Source of the DNA: a virus
Direction: 5' to 3' (one strand)
Virus record (IMG/VR): IMGVR_UViG_3300037342_000014
Coordinates: 1 to 20,999 of that record
DNA length: 20,999 nucleotides
Below are positions 6,740-13,472 of the stretch, one piece after another. The notes under the pieces were generated by a model that saw only the letters and a program-made list of their open reading frames with translations, searched no databases and was not told the DNA's origin. A program made the translations under genes and the position numbers. Positions within the stretch are counted from its first letter, which is position 1. Every line of letters starts with the position of its first letter.

Positions 6740-7599
6740 TAGAACCCCCCACCAGGAATCCACCACCCAATATTATTATTATCATTTCCAACGCCAACCG
6801 CACCTGTCGCTCCTGATAGTCTTGAACAAAACCATTCATCGGCAACGGCCTGATCTGGACTTGTCGTATTTGAATCTGCGGCAATCGCTGAAATTAACTT
6901 GGCTTGATAATCTTTCTCAAGACCTGCCGCGTACTGTGCCGCTTCTGAAATCTTGAAACACAACTGATATGCCAGTTTAGTTGCCAACGCCTCTAAAGCC
7001 TTTGAGCTGAACTGTGTCAAATCCTGTTGAAGAAAAACATACTTCATTGCAGGGATATTGTTATTGTTTGTAATCATACACTCCGTCGCTGTTGTAAGGT
7101 ACGGAGGTTTGATAAATTCTTTTCGGTAAAAAGCTGGCGCACCGAATAAATAAACACTAACAAAATCCGCTGGAAGATTGTATGGGTTATTACAACCATC
7201 ATTCATTACTGGCAATGGAAGTAATAGCGGAGCCACACCAGTCTGCAAAGTCCAATCACCATTGGCAAGATCAGTGGCAAACACTCCAGAGGTATGTTGA
7301 ATGGCGCAAACATAGATTGACCCTCCTTGCAGTACATACATCCCCACGTTGTAAAGCGTTGATGTAACCCATGCCGAAGGGTTAAGCGGGATCAAAGGCA
7401 CAGTTTGAACCGCAAACGACCAGGGATGTTCTTCCAGAAACTCTTGAATCTCAAAAGGCCAAATATCTGTTAAATATAATGCCGCAGGATTTCCTGACGT
7501 AGAAGGGCTAGAAATATCACTGGCAACAAGACGAGCAGCGCCAATCTTGTACATTGCTTTATTGAATAGGACTAGCTGTGTAAAGAGCGCGTTTGCCAT
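6739..7599 (-). CDS. Tail adaptor / tail tubular protein A (T7 gp11-like), 286 aa
   Basis: The N-terminus (FNKAMYKIGAARLVASD) and 'W.FEIQEFLEEHPWSFA' near residues 47-63 match the gp11-type adaptor that joins portal to nozzle. NPYNLPADFVSVY and a helical C-terminal part with SSKALEALATKLAYQLCFKI at about 190-210 also fit. T7 gp11 is 196 aa; the extra length comes mainly from the 45-residue module at 76-120 and a Gly/Asn-rich tail ending GWWIPGGGF. I placed the start at the ATG at 7599 (MANALF), preceded by AAGGTGG five bases upstream, rather than the ATG three codons earlier. It overlaps the end of the membrane-protein gene by 28 bases. Confidence 0.82.
   Translation of the reverse strand: MANALFTQLVLFNKAMYKIGAARLVASDISSPSTSGNPAALYLTDIWPFEIQEFLEEHPWSFAVQTVPLIPLNPSAWVTSTLYNVGMYVLQGGSIYVCAIQHTSGVFATDLANGDWTLQTGVAPLLLPLPVMNDGCNNPYNLPADFVSVYLFGAPAFYRKEFIKPPYLTTATECMITNNNNIPAMKYVFLQQDLTQFSSKALEALATKLAYQLCFKISEAAQYAAGLEKDYQAKLISAIAADSNTTSPDQAVADEWFCSRLSGATGAVGVGNDNNNIGWWIPGGGF
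7240..7374 (-). repeat. 45-aa duplicated module, copy in adaptor gene
   Basis: Residues 76-120 of the adaptor (AWVTSTLYNVGMYV to FATDLANGDWTLQT) are the partner of the nozzle module at 5704-5838. The flanking adaptor and nozzle sequences are not similar to each other, so the similarity is limited to this module. Confidence 0.85.
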
Positions 7600-8645
7600 A
7601 ATGACCACCTTGTATATGCGAGGAAAACAACCATTAAAGGAACCATGTTGATAAATCGATCAGGAGTGTGTACCATTGCGTCCAGAATGACCATGGTAAG
7701 TCCGGCAAGCTCTGCCCAAAGTTCTGCCTTGTACATCACCCAAGCAAGCCATCCAAGGCCAAAGGCCACGCAAGCTGTAAGAGGGTATCCAATTTCAAAA
7801 CAAAGCTGAATAAGGAAGTTATGAGCTGTTTTCCATTCCATGCAATGAAGTCCGGAAAGACCGAAGAATAAATCTTTATACGTTCCAATCCCCCAACCCT
7901 TCCAAGGGTGTTGATTAGCCAGGCGTATTGATTGTTCCCAAATCCCCATGCGTCCGCTTTCAGTGTTCATGTTCTCCATGATCTTGTGATCTGCTATTGC
8001 CCATCCTATAAATAAGACACAAAGAATCAATAATAATACCCCCGCCTTATTTTTGTTTCTATGTGAAAAATAAACCGCCGTACCAAACGAAGCGCAAAGA
8101 AAAGTCCATGTCGAATGAACGAATAAAGCCACTCCAAAAGAAAAGAATAAATTAAAAATACTAAACGGCAATAAGACTGCCCCAAGGATCGTCCCGAAGC
8201 TCGCCATCCACATGTGATATCCAATGGTCCCGTACTGCTCGATGTCGTGATGTCCGAAGTTTAAAACACCATCTTTGTGAAAATGCTGCATGACCATGAA
8301 TAAAATGTTTAGGAGTACGATTGCTTGAATCGCCTTAAAGACTATTGACCAATCTTCAATCTTTGAACAAATGATATAAAAATAACAACATCCGACGAGG
8401 GATACATACGAAGTAAAAGAAACATACGGGATAGCGCTAAAGAAGCAGTGAATGAATCCAACAATCGCAATGACACGCACAGGCCACGAAGTTTTAATAA
8501 ACAAAGTGAACACGCCTAAGAATCCGGCAATCACGATCATCCAAGGCCAGTAATGACTAGGAGGATTTTTTATTACAATATCGACTGATGGGATTAAAGC
8601 GAGAAGGGTAAATACAAGAATTGCAAAGTATGAATATATTTTCAT
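7572..8645 (-). CDS. O-antigen polymerase/ligase-like (Wzy/WaaL family) membrane protein, 357 aa
   Basis: About ten hydrophobic segments span the inner membrane. The long periplasmic loop after residue 218 carries the family signature: GRMGIWEQSIRL (R232, W236), then HPWKGWGIGTY (P247, G250, G252, G254), then AHNFLIQLCFEIG (H275, N276, E284). Wzy and WaaL proteins polymerise O-units or transfer them to lipid A-core; sequence alone does not separate the two. The length is near the family's lower range. It is placed between virion genes, overlapping the adaptor start, and has no clear ribosome site. In a phage such an enzyme would most plausibly alter the host surface polysaccharide and block further adsorption; that role is inference. 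Confidence 0.8.
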   Translation of the reverse strand: MKIYSYFAILVFTLLALIPSVDIVIKNPPSHYWPWMIVIAGFLGVFTLFIKTSWPVRVIAIVGFIHCFFSAIPYVSFTSYVSLVGCCYFYIICSKIEDWSIVFKAIQAIVLLNILFMVMQHFHKDGVLNFGHHDIEQYGTIGYHMWMASFGTILGAVLLPFSIFNLFFSFGVALFVHSTWTFLCASFGTAVYFSHRNKNKAGVLLLILCVLFIGWAIADHKIMENMNTESGRMGIWEQSIRLANQHPWKGWGIGTYKDLFFGLSGLHCMEWKTAHNFLIQLCFEIGYPLTACVAFGLGWLAWVMYKAELWAELAGLTMVILDAMVHTPDRFINMVPLMVVFLAYTRWSLWQTRSLHS

Positions 8646-8653
8646 ATCAGAAA

Positions 8654-8679
8654 GCAGGGGAATATTTCTACTCCCCCGC
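8654..8679 (-). terminator. Hairpin between secreted-protein gene and Wzy-like gene
   Basis: On the minus strand GCGGGGGA pairs with TCCCCTGC (8 bp with one G-U pair) around a 10-base loop. It is followed by TTTCTGAT, too weak a T run for a confident intrinsic terminator. It could be a leaky terminator or an mRNA-stabilising end. Confidence 0.45.
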
Positions 8680-8688
8680 CATTCCTTT

Positions 8689-9246
8689 TTACAATTTGTA
8701 ATTGATGGTTAATCCAGTACCGTATCCGCTCTGTTTAATCCATCCATTTGTATCATCAAGATAAACAAGAGTGACTGAATCTCCCTTTGCGGTGAACACA
8801 ATACTCTTTAAGGTGAGAGACGTGGTTGGAGTTAATGTATACGTTCCACTACCACCACCGGGAGCAAAACCTATTGCTGTGATGGTTAACATTTGGCCTG
8901 GCGTACCGTTAGCCAAATTACCAGCGGTAAAAGCAGCATTACCATCTGTGTCTAAAACTTTAAGCACATAGGTATAGCTCGGTGAAATCGTTGCACCTGT
9001 CGAAGCCAATGAAACATAACCCGCATTAGCAAAACCAGATTCTGCCAAGTTTGGATTACATCCGATGTTAAAAGTTGATCCATCCGGTGAAATATTTGTC
9101 CCTGTAGTATTTGCACCAGAATTACAGACCACGTTTATATCCGTTGCCTCTCCAGCTAAGATTCCGTTGACTTTAACACCAACAGACGCAAAGGCAGGAG
9201 CGGTCAAAGCCATTAAAGCTAAAACCATTAATAATTTCTTAAGCAT
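8689..9246 (-). CDS. Secreted beta-rich protein of unknown function, Sec signal peptide, 185 aa
   Basis: Residues 1-20 (MLKKLLMVLALMALTAPAFA) are a textbook Sec signal with Ala-x-Ala cleavage before SVGVKV. The mature part is Gly/Thr/Ser-rich and beta-predicted, with two Cys (CNSGANTTGTN and IGCNPN, about residues 41 and 58) that could form a disulfide in the periplasm. The C-terminal half (GQMLTITAIGF, GSGTYTLTPTTSLTLKS, VYLDDTNGWIKQSGYG) resembles beta proteins seen in phage head or tail accessory genes, which normally lack signal peptides. AAGGAG lies six bases before the ATG, implying strong translation. It is framed by hairpins at 8654-8679 and 9265-9300. Function is not recognised; export is well supported. 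Confidence 0.75.
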   Translation of the reverse strand: MLKKLLMVLALMALTAPAFASVGVKVNGILAGEATDINVVCNSGANTTGTNISPDGSTFNIGCNPNLAESGFANAGYVSLASTGATISPSYTYVLKVLDTDGNAAFTAGNLANGTPGQMLTITAIGFAPGGGSGTYTLTPTTSLTLKSIVFTAKGDSVTLVYLDDTNGWIKQSGYGTGLTINYKL

Positions 9247-9264
9247 ACTATCTCCTTAATTAAT

Positions 9265-9300
9265 GCGGGTGAGGTGGCTACCAAGCACACCTTCACCCGC
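9265..9300 (-). terminator. Strong hairpin after the decoration gene
   Basis: The minus strand reads GCGGGTGaAGGTG, an 11-base loop, then CACCTCACCCGC: 12 bp with one bulged A. It lies just after the stop at 9307. It is followed by ATTAATTAAGG rather than a T run, so it is either a partial terminator or a processing/stability element that separates capsid-region transcripts from those of the downstream cargo genes. Confidence 0.55.
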
Positions 9301-9306
9301 TGAACC

Positions 9307-9804
9307 TTAGTCCGTTGTATACTCGACGATTACACCGTAGATCGTACCTGTGCCGAGCGTTGCTCCGCCTGTGGTGATAACGATTTGAGCATCACCTTGG
9401 GTTAAGGAATTTGCGCCTGTACCAGGATTAGTACCGATAACGTACCAACCTGTGGTAGAGCTGATCATACCCGTATAGGTAGTGATCCCTGCCGTGGCTA
9501 TACCTGTACCAGCGCTAACATAGCGCGTGGCTGAGTTAAGATCACCAACGCTCCATGTTAATCCGGATGTTCCCGCGCTAGAAACAACTGACACGCTCAA
9601 CACCATGGCCCCCTGTGGAAGAGGGGCGCACATATTAAGCGTGGAGCCGGACAGCTCCGTGCCTAACCCAACATAATAATCCAACATGATCTTTTTCCGT
9701 CCATCCACATAACCGGCAGTCATCCAGTTGTATGTGGTGGTTGAAGTCACACCCGGAACTGGTGCGCTGCGTTCTGTATAAACTACTCCGTTATAAGCTG
9801 ACAT
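9307..9804 (-). CDS. Probable head decoration or minor head protein, 165 aa
   Basis: This gene lies directly after the capsid gene with GGGAG seven bases before its ATG. The protein is beta-rich, Gly/Thr/Ser-rich and lacks a signal peptide; the visible motifs are NWMTAGYVDGRKKIMLDYYVG, a central PLPQGAMVLSVSVVSSA and an end reading TIYGVIVEYTTD. Proteins of this size and composition next to the capsid are often head decoration or vertex proteins. I recognise no family signature, so the role is inferred from position and composition. Confidence 0.6.
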   Translation of the reverse strand: MSAYNGVVYTERSAPVPGVTSTTTYNWMTAGYVDGRKKIMLDYYVGLGTELSGSTLNMCAPLPQGAMVLSVSVVSSAGTSGLTWSVGDLNSATRYVSAGTGIATAGITTYTGMISSTTGWYVIGTNPGTGANSLTQGDAQIVITTGGATLGTGTIYGVIVEYTTD

Positions 9805-9839
9805 AATATTTCTCCCTGTGAAAAGGTTAATTTAAAAGT

Positions 9840-10718
9840 TTAGAACGCATTTTCAACACATGCGCACTGCACGATCCGAGCCTCCTCTAACCGTGTAGAA
9901 CCCATGCACATCTTGAGATACACTTGCCAGGCCATGTTCTTGTCGATGCGCTCATCAACGCGGCCTTCAATATCCTTCTGGATGGCAAGGATAGAAGCGT
10001 TCTTTTGCCAGAAATAATTTAACCGATGGCTAGAAGCGTCGGTCAAAAGACGTTCGCTATGTAACCATTGGAAACCGCACCATGTACGGACTTCACCTTG
10101 CACCAACGCATGAATCACGTTGTAATCGCTGGAAGTGACTTCTGTGGTGTTAAGCAAGTCTTCCAACTGTGCGGCGGTGTAAGCGGCAAAGCGTTCTGTG
10201 GCATCGACTTCACCAGCATCTAAGATACGTTTGGCAGCCAAGCACTTGGCTTTGCTCATACCGTTTCCGGTCGTGAACTGGTTATAAACAATTTGGTTTG
10301 CAGATGGGAACGTTACTGCTGTGGCCCCGGTCTGTCCTGTGTATGAAGTACCACCCCATGCAGCGATAATCAAATCATCCTTGGTGCGATTAGCGGCGGC
10401 ATGTTTGGCTTGCATCATAGCGGACTTGGGGTCCACGGCTTGCTGCAAAGCATCCTTAGGATCTTCCAAGGTGCTGGAAACGAAATAACGAGGCGTCACC
10501 ATCCGGTTTGCGAAGTTGGCCGGTTGGGTTGGTGTATCGGCAAAACGAGTGGTTAACTCAACCATCGAATCGGTTGCATACTGGGGATAAAATTTAGCAG
10601 CGCCTGTCCAGTTGAAATCTTCAACGATGGCTCCGGCGAAACGATTGTCAAGCTGTTGTGCTAAGAGATAGATAGCAGTATTGTACTGCTGTACATAAAT
10701 TGTGTTAGGGGCTCCCAC
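9840..10718 (-). CDS. Major capsid protein, 292 aa
   Basis: The order scaffold-capsid-decoration and the sequence both support this call. Residues ~30-75 (VEDFNWTGAAKFYPQYATDSMVELTTRFADTP) and the stretch NRMVTPRYFVSSTLED, DPKDALQQAVDPKSAMMQAK, RTKDDLIIAAWGG (about 70-121) follow the pattern of the ~300-residue podovirus capsid proteins, including the D.ii.A..G element and the 'SKAKCLAAKRILDAGEV' helix near 160-175. The start is GTG at 10718, eight bases after a strong AGGAGG. It has its own upstream promoter and a structured leader. HK97-like fold is expected for such capsids but not shown by sequence alone. Confidence 0.82.
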   Translation of the reverse strand: MGAPNTIYVQQYNTAIYLLAQQLDNRFAGAIVEDFNWTGAAKFYPQYATDSMVELTTRFADTPTQPANFANRMVTPRYFVSSTLEDPKDALQQAVDPKSAMMQAKHAAANRTKDDLIIAAWGGTSYTGQTGATAVTFPSANQIVYNQFTTGNGMSKAKCLAAKRILDAGEVDATERFAAYTAAQLEDLLNTTEVTSSDYNVIHALVQGEVRTWCGFQWLHSERLLTDASSHRLNYFWQKNASILAIQKDIEGRVDERIDKNMAWQVYLKMCMGSTRLEEARIVQCACVENAF

Positions 10719-10719
10719 G

Positions 10720-10770
10720 GGATTATCCTCCTGTTAAAGATTAAATTTCTAATTCCTTAACAGATAATCC
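10720..10770 (-). promoter_or_regulatory. Capsid-leader hairpin surrounding the Shine-Dalgarno site
   Basis: In the minus-strand RNA, GGATTATC (10770-10763) pairs perfectly with GATAATCC (10727-10720), and TGTTAA (10762-10757) with TTAACA (10737-10732). The only interruption is the one-sided bulge GGAG (10731-10728), which is the core of the capsid AGGAGG. The loop contains a further ATTA/TAAT pair. The GTG start follows one base after the hairpin. This arrangement could hide or present the ribosome site. Confidence 0.7.
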
Positions 10771-10851
10771 GGTGAAGGGTCTGCTTACTGCGGTTAGGGT
10801 TTGATTACCGTCGGGAGAAGTCCTTGCGGATAATTCCTCCCGACTGCACAT
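10741..10851 (-). CDS. Possible 36-codon leader ORF upstream of the capsid gene
   Basis: ATG at 10851 has AGGA seven bases upstream and opens a 36-codon frame (MCSREELSARTSPDG, ending SVKELEI) that stops with TAA at 10743-10741. That stop lies in the loop of the capsid-leader hairpin, and the ORF's last codons run through the 5' arm. Ribosomes translating it would melt the hairpin around the capsid ribosome site. It is hydrophilic, with no membrane segment and no recognised family. It could be a real small protein, a leader peptide, or a chance ORF. Confidence 0.42.
   Translation of the reverse strand: MCSREELSARTSPDGNQTLTAVSRPFTGLSVKELEI
10810..10844 (-). other. GNRA-capped hairpin in the capsid leader
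   Basis: The minus strand has GTCGGGAG (10844-10837) pairing perfectly with CTCCCGAC (10817-10810). Inside, TCC-GCAA-GGA forms a 3-bp stem closed by a GNRA tetraloop. No T run follows, so it is not a standard terminator. It overlaps the possible leader ORF. Confidence 0.6.
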
Positions 10852-10868
10852 CAAATAATCCTAATTAA

Positions 10869-10897
10869 AATGTAAATCAAAAAAACTGTTGTGTCAA
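10869..10897 (-). promoter_or_regulatory. Sigma70-type promoter for the capsid gene
   Basis: TTGACA (10897-10892) is separated by 17 bases from TACATT (10874-10869) on the minus strand. The -35 box is a perfect consensus and the -10 matches 4 of 6. It lies in the 191-bp gap between scaffold and capsid and would allow capsid expression above the level of upstream genes. Confidence 0.65.
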
Positions 10898-10909
10898 ATA
10901 AAAAACAAT

Positions 10910-11713
10910 TTATTTTGGTTGCATCAGCGCAAAAAGGTCATTCATCTTTTTGCGAGCCGCATCACCCTTGGGGCCGGATAAATAATAATCATGCTTACCA
11001 CCCGTCGCTGAAATCTCCGCTGTGTATTTTGCAATCTCCGCTTGTGCCGCCGTTGCGTCAGTGATCGCCGCCTTTGGTTCTTCGCCCAAAGACTTCAAAG
11101 AATCTTCGGAAAGAAATCCTGTCAACTTTGCAAGGGCTCTGATATTTTCTATTCCGCTCTCTTTGACGTTACCGACACCGCCAACATTTTTCCAAATCTT
11201 CTGCATGTTATCCATGCGAGCATCGTACTCACCACCCCACTCTGTCCTTAATGTGGTTTCATTCTTAGCGAGCATTTCTTTCTTTGCGGTCTCTTGCTGT
11301 ACCATCATGCCTGATAATTGCGTGAGCAGTCCTTGCTGTACGGCATCAGCGGCTTTGTTTCCGACACCAGCCTTTTGAAATATCGGCGCCAGGGCTTTGA
11401 CTATACCTTCCGCTTTGACGTTTGCATGTAGTCCGGTAACTGGATTGAACTTGTATCCTTCGGGTGTTTCGGGAGCGTTCTCGATACTTCCTACCATCTT
11501 CTTGGTTGAAACGTAGCCTTTGGCTAAGTCCGAGATAGTTTTAAAGGGTGTAATCGCGGGATCCTTGGCAAGCTCATCACCTAAGAGATCAACGCCACCG
11601 GCCTTGACTCTGGTATTTAAAGCAACGTAGGCTTGAGCTAAAGAATCTGGCGTATCGAAAGAAGTAAGATCGGCGTTTGTGGCTAATGTCTGATCTGCGT
11701 ATGGTATTGGCAT
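10910..11713 (-). CDS. Scaffolding protein, 267 aa
   Basis: Position between the small-gene cluster and the capsid, size, and composition (Ala, Lys, Glu, Gln-rich, helical, no membrane segment) match phage scaffolds. The sequence shows DSLAQAYVALNTRV and FKTISDLAKGYVSTKKMVG (residues ~22-95), the usual 'sl..laksYv...k.ig' repeats, then PETPEGYKF, then a long charged helical part with NETTLRTEWGGEYDARMDNMQ near 150-170. The C-terminal GGKHDYYLSGPKGDAARKKM is typical of the end of such scaffolds. The start has AAAAAGG six bases upstream. Scaffolds shape the procapsid and leave before DNA fills the head. Confidence 0.8.
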   Translation of the reverse strand: MPIPYADQTLATNADLTSFDTPDSLAQAYVALNTRVKAGGVDLLGDELAKDPAITPFKTISDLAKGYVSTKKMVGSIENAPETPEGYKFNPVTGLHANVKAEGIVKALAPIFQKAGVGNKAADAVQQGLLTQLSGMMVQQETAKKEMLAKNETTLRTEWGGEYDARMDNMQKIWKNVGGVGNVKESGIENIRALAKLTGFLSEDSLKSLGEEPKAAITDATAAQAEIAKYTAEISATGGKHDYYLSGPKGDAARKKMNDLFALMQPK

Positions 11714-11714
11714 A

Positions 11715-12125
11715 TTATCCTTTTTTCAGGGTGCTTCTTGATAAAACTGGTTTGGCCGGAGATGCTACTGCTTCGGGTGCTGGTACTCCTGGGGTCAATG
11801 GGACTTCTTGTCTGTCCCCTGGATTCTTCTCAACGTAGGTGCGACCATCGACTATGACAGCCTTTTGTGCTGTCCTAAAATCGCTCTGTCTTTGTGTCTT
11901 AGGGTCAATCGCTTTAATCTCCGTCTTCTTGATAATCCTCAACAACTGTTTAGGCCAAGCTGTCCGGCGCATGGGTGACGGCTCTTGATGGTCAATATAA
12001 TCAAACCTTGCGAATGATGTCGGGTGTTCGGGGTCTGGCTTGACTTGCAATACTGTAACCGTGTGCGTGTGTCCTAGTTCGTCAATGATGGCGACTGTAT
12101 CGCCTTTTTCTAAGTTAGCTAACAT
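11715..12125 (-). CDS. Small phage protein of unknown function, 136 aa
   Basis: ATG at 12125 overlaps the preceding stop by 11 bases, with AAGGAG ten bases upstream. Residues 1-65 look like a small beta-barrel (LEKGDTVAIIDELGHTHTVTVLQV), resembling in general form an SH3-like or KOW-type fold, though I cannot assign a family. The middle is basic (RRTAWPKQLLRIIKKTE) and the last ~30 residues are Pro/Ala-rich and disordered. It lies immediately before the scaffold (one base between stop and ATG), suggesting co-translation. Function is not recognised. Confidence 0.65.
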   Translation of the reverse strand: MLANLEKGDTVAIIDELGHTHTVTVLQVKPDPEHPTSFARFDYIDHQEPSPMRRTAWPKQLLRIIKKTEIKAIDPKTQRQSDFRTAQKAVIVDGRTYVEKNPGDRQEVPLTPGVPAPEAVASPAKPVLSRSTLKKG

Positions 12126-12387
12126 TTTCTTGCATCTCCTTGGGTTCGAATTTAGAAGTGTCCACCTGTCCTAAAATCGTGTTCTTAATATAAATGAGTA
12201 CCGCTTGAGCCCCGGACTCTCGGTCATTCATTGTGGGCTTAAACTCAAAGAACCTGTCCATCAGGTCAATCAATACCAGCTCACCTTCTGGCATACCGAA
12301 TACTTTTTGGTATGTATAGGTTATGTGTTCGGGTCTTTCTTTGCGTAGTCTATCAAGGTTGTCTAAATGTGAGGGGATATCAAGCAT
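12115..12387 (-). CDS. Small phage protein of unknown function, 90 aa
   Basis: The ATG overlaps the previous stop by 8 bases and has AAGGAG seven bases upstream. The protein is mixed helical and acidic (LDNLDRLRKERPEHITYTY, then GELVLIDLMDRFFEF). No domain is recognised. Tight overlap on both sides shows it is part of a translationally coupled chain. Confidence 0.68.
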   Translation of the reverse strand: MLDIPSHLDNLDRLRKERPEHITYTYQKVFGMPEGELVLIDLMDRFFEFKPTMNDRESGAQAVLIYIKNTILGQVDTSKFEPKEMQENVS

Positions 12388-12673
12388 TTGGATGCTCCTT
12401 TAAATACTTATCAATCCTTCTTTCTTGTTCTTGAATGGAAATATTAATCAAAGGCTTTACAGGGATATCTTCTTGTACCAAAAACATTCTCAACGCCTCT
12501 TTCCGTGAGTGTTCTTTTGCGTCATATAATACCGACCGAACATAGACACGTTCATTTATTCGGATATTCCCAAGCACTTGCCATGCTGGAAGAAATGATT
12601 GATTCCCGTCAAGCATAGGAAAAAATTCTCCAAACATTCTTTCATGGATAGCCAATTTCTCATATTCAAGCAT
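12380..12673 (-). CDS. Small phage protein of unknown function, 97 aa
   Basis: The frame is open for 21 codons further upstream inside the zinc-ribbon gene, but the ATG at 12673 (MLEYEKLAIHERMF) has AGGTGG four bases upstream and overlaps the previous stop by 8 bases, as its neighbours do, so I start it there. The protein is helical and charged at the C-terminus (INISIQEQERRIDKYLKEH). No family is recognised. Confidence 0.68.
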   Translation of the reverse strand: MLEYEKLAIHERMFGEFFPMLDGNQSFLPAWQVLGNIRINERVYVRSVLYDAKEHSRKEALRMFLVQEDIPVKPLINISIQEQERRIDKYLKEHPNA

Positions 12674-13472
12674 ACGCCACCTCAATCTTAGCCTTGCACT
12701 TTCCGCACAATCCCTCGTACTTCCCGCCAACATCAAAACAGCTTACTTCTTGACCGCAACCAACTGATGAGCATTTCTTAATCACTCGGCCTATGTCAAT
12801 ATCTTTCCCGCATGCCTCGCAAGTTCCTTTGAAATCTGTTCCTACCAAAGTCAATGCGTTTAAGGTACGGCAATCAGGACATGGGAGCATTTCTTCAACG
12901 GATTGGGTTTTCTTAATCACTTGGGATAATCGCTTGCTCTTTAACTGAACTTCATCAGGGGTAACAACCATGCGCTCTGGTGTTGGTGCTCTGTCGTCAA
13001 TGACCTCGAAGCCTTGGATGATCTTCTTAATTCCTTTGCCGTCCGGTGTGGGGATTGTCGGGCCTATGACTTTAAGCACTCGGTAATCCATGCCAACGAT
13101 CAGCGGGGAAACTGTGCCGGACTGGAACTCTCTTGGATTTAGTTTGATGAGGGTAACGATGTCCTCTTTGCAAATTACATTTGATAAATCTTCTTGTGCT
13201 TTTGGCTGTGGTCTATTAGTAAATGTGGCAATATGTTCTTTGGGTTTATCTGCCATTCCACCCATTACGACAATATCTTCAATTACTTCTGGCGGTGCTT
13301 CTGCAACTTGCGGCGCTATAGCGTTCAAGTCTTGATACAAAGCACTGATGGTCTTATCAGCCGGATATGGAATACGCTTGGTCTTGCCGTCATCAAACTT
13401 GACAACGAGGATGACTATTTGAGGTACTCCATCGTGGAATAGGCCGTCGTCTTCACAGAGCTGGATTTGCAT
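12666..13472 (-). CDS. Zinc-ribbon-tailed phage protein of unknown function, 268 aa
   Basis: The first ~190 residues include an N-terminal beta region (VPQIVILVVKFDDGKTKRI) and a beta-rich centre (LIVGMDYRVLKVIGPTI), with an acidic linker in between. The C-terminal 75 residues carry nine Cys: C198-x2-C201 and C218-x2-C221 form one zinc ribbon, and C234-x4-C239, C245 and C256-x2-C259 form a second. Such paired ribbons bind nucleic acid or protein partners. The ATG has GGGAG about ten bases upstream and the gene overlaps both neighbours. Its place between portal and scaffold suggests either a head-assembly helper or a late-expression factor; neither is demonstrated. Confidence 0.7.
   Translation of the reverse strand: MQIQLCEDDGLFHDGVPQIVILVVKFDDGKTKRIPYPADKTISALYQDLNAIAPQVAEAPPEVIEDIVVMGGMADKPKEHIATFTNRPQPKAQEDLSNVICKEDIVTLIKLNPREFQSGTVSPLIVGMDYRVLKVIGPTIPTPDGKGIKKIIQGFEVIDDRAPTPERMVVTPDEVQLKSKRLSQVIKKTQSVEEMLPCPDCRTLNALTLVGTDFKGTCEACGKDIDIGRVIKKCSSVGCGQEVSCFDVGGKYEGLCGKCKAKIEVAYA

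Noticed and set aside
11022-11378. Plus-strand ORF of 118 codons
   Set aside because: Entirely antisense to the scaffold gene, with no promoter or ribosome site.
12380-12736. Longer 118-codon version of the 97-codon gene
   Set aside because: The extra 21 codons lie inside the zinc-ribbon gene, while the ATG at 12673 has a good ribosome site and the same overlap style as its neighbours.
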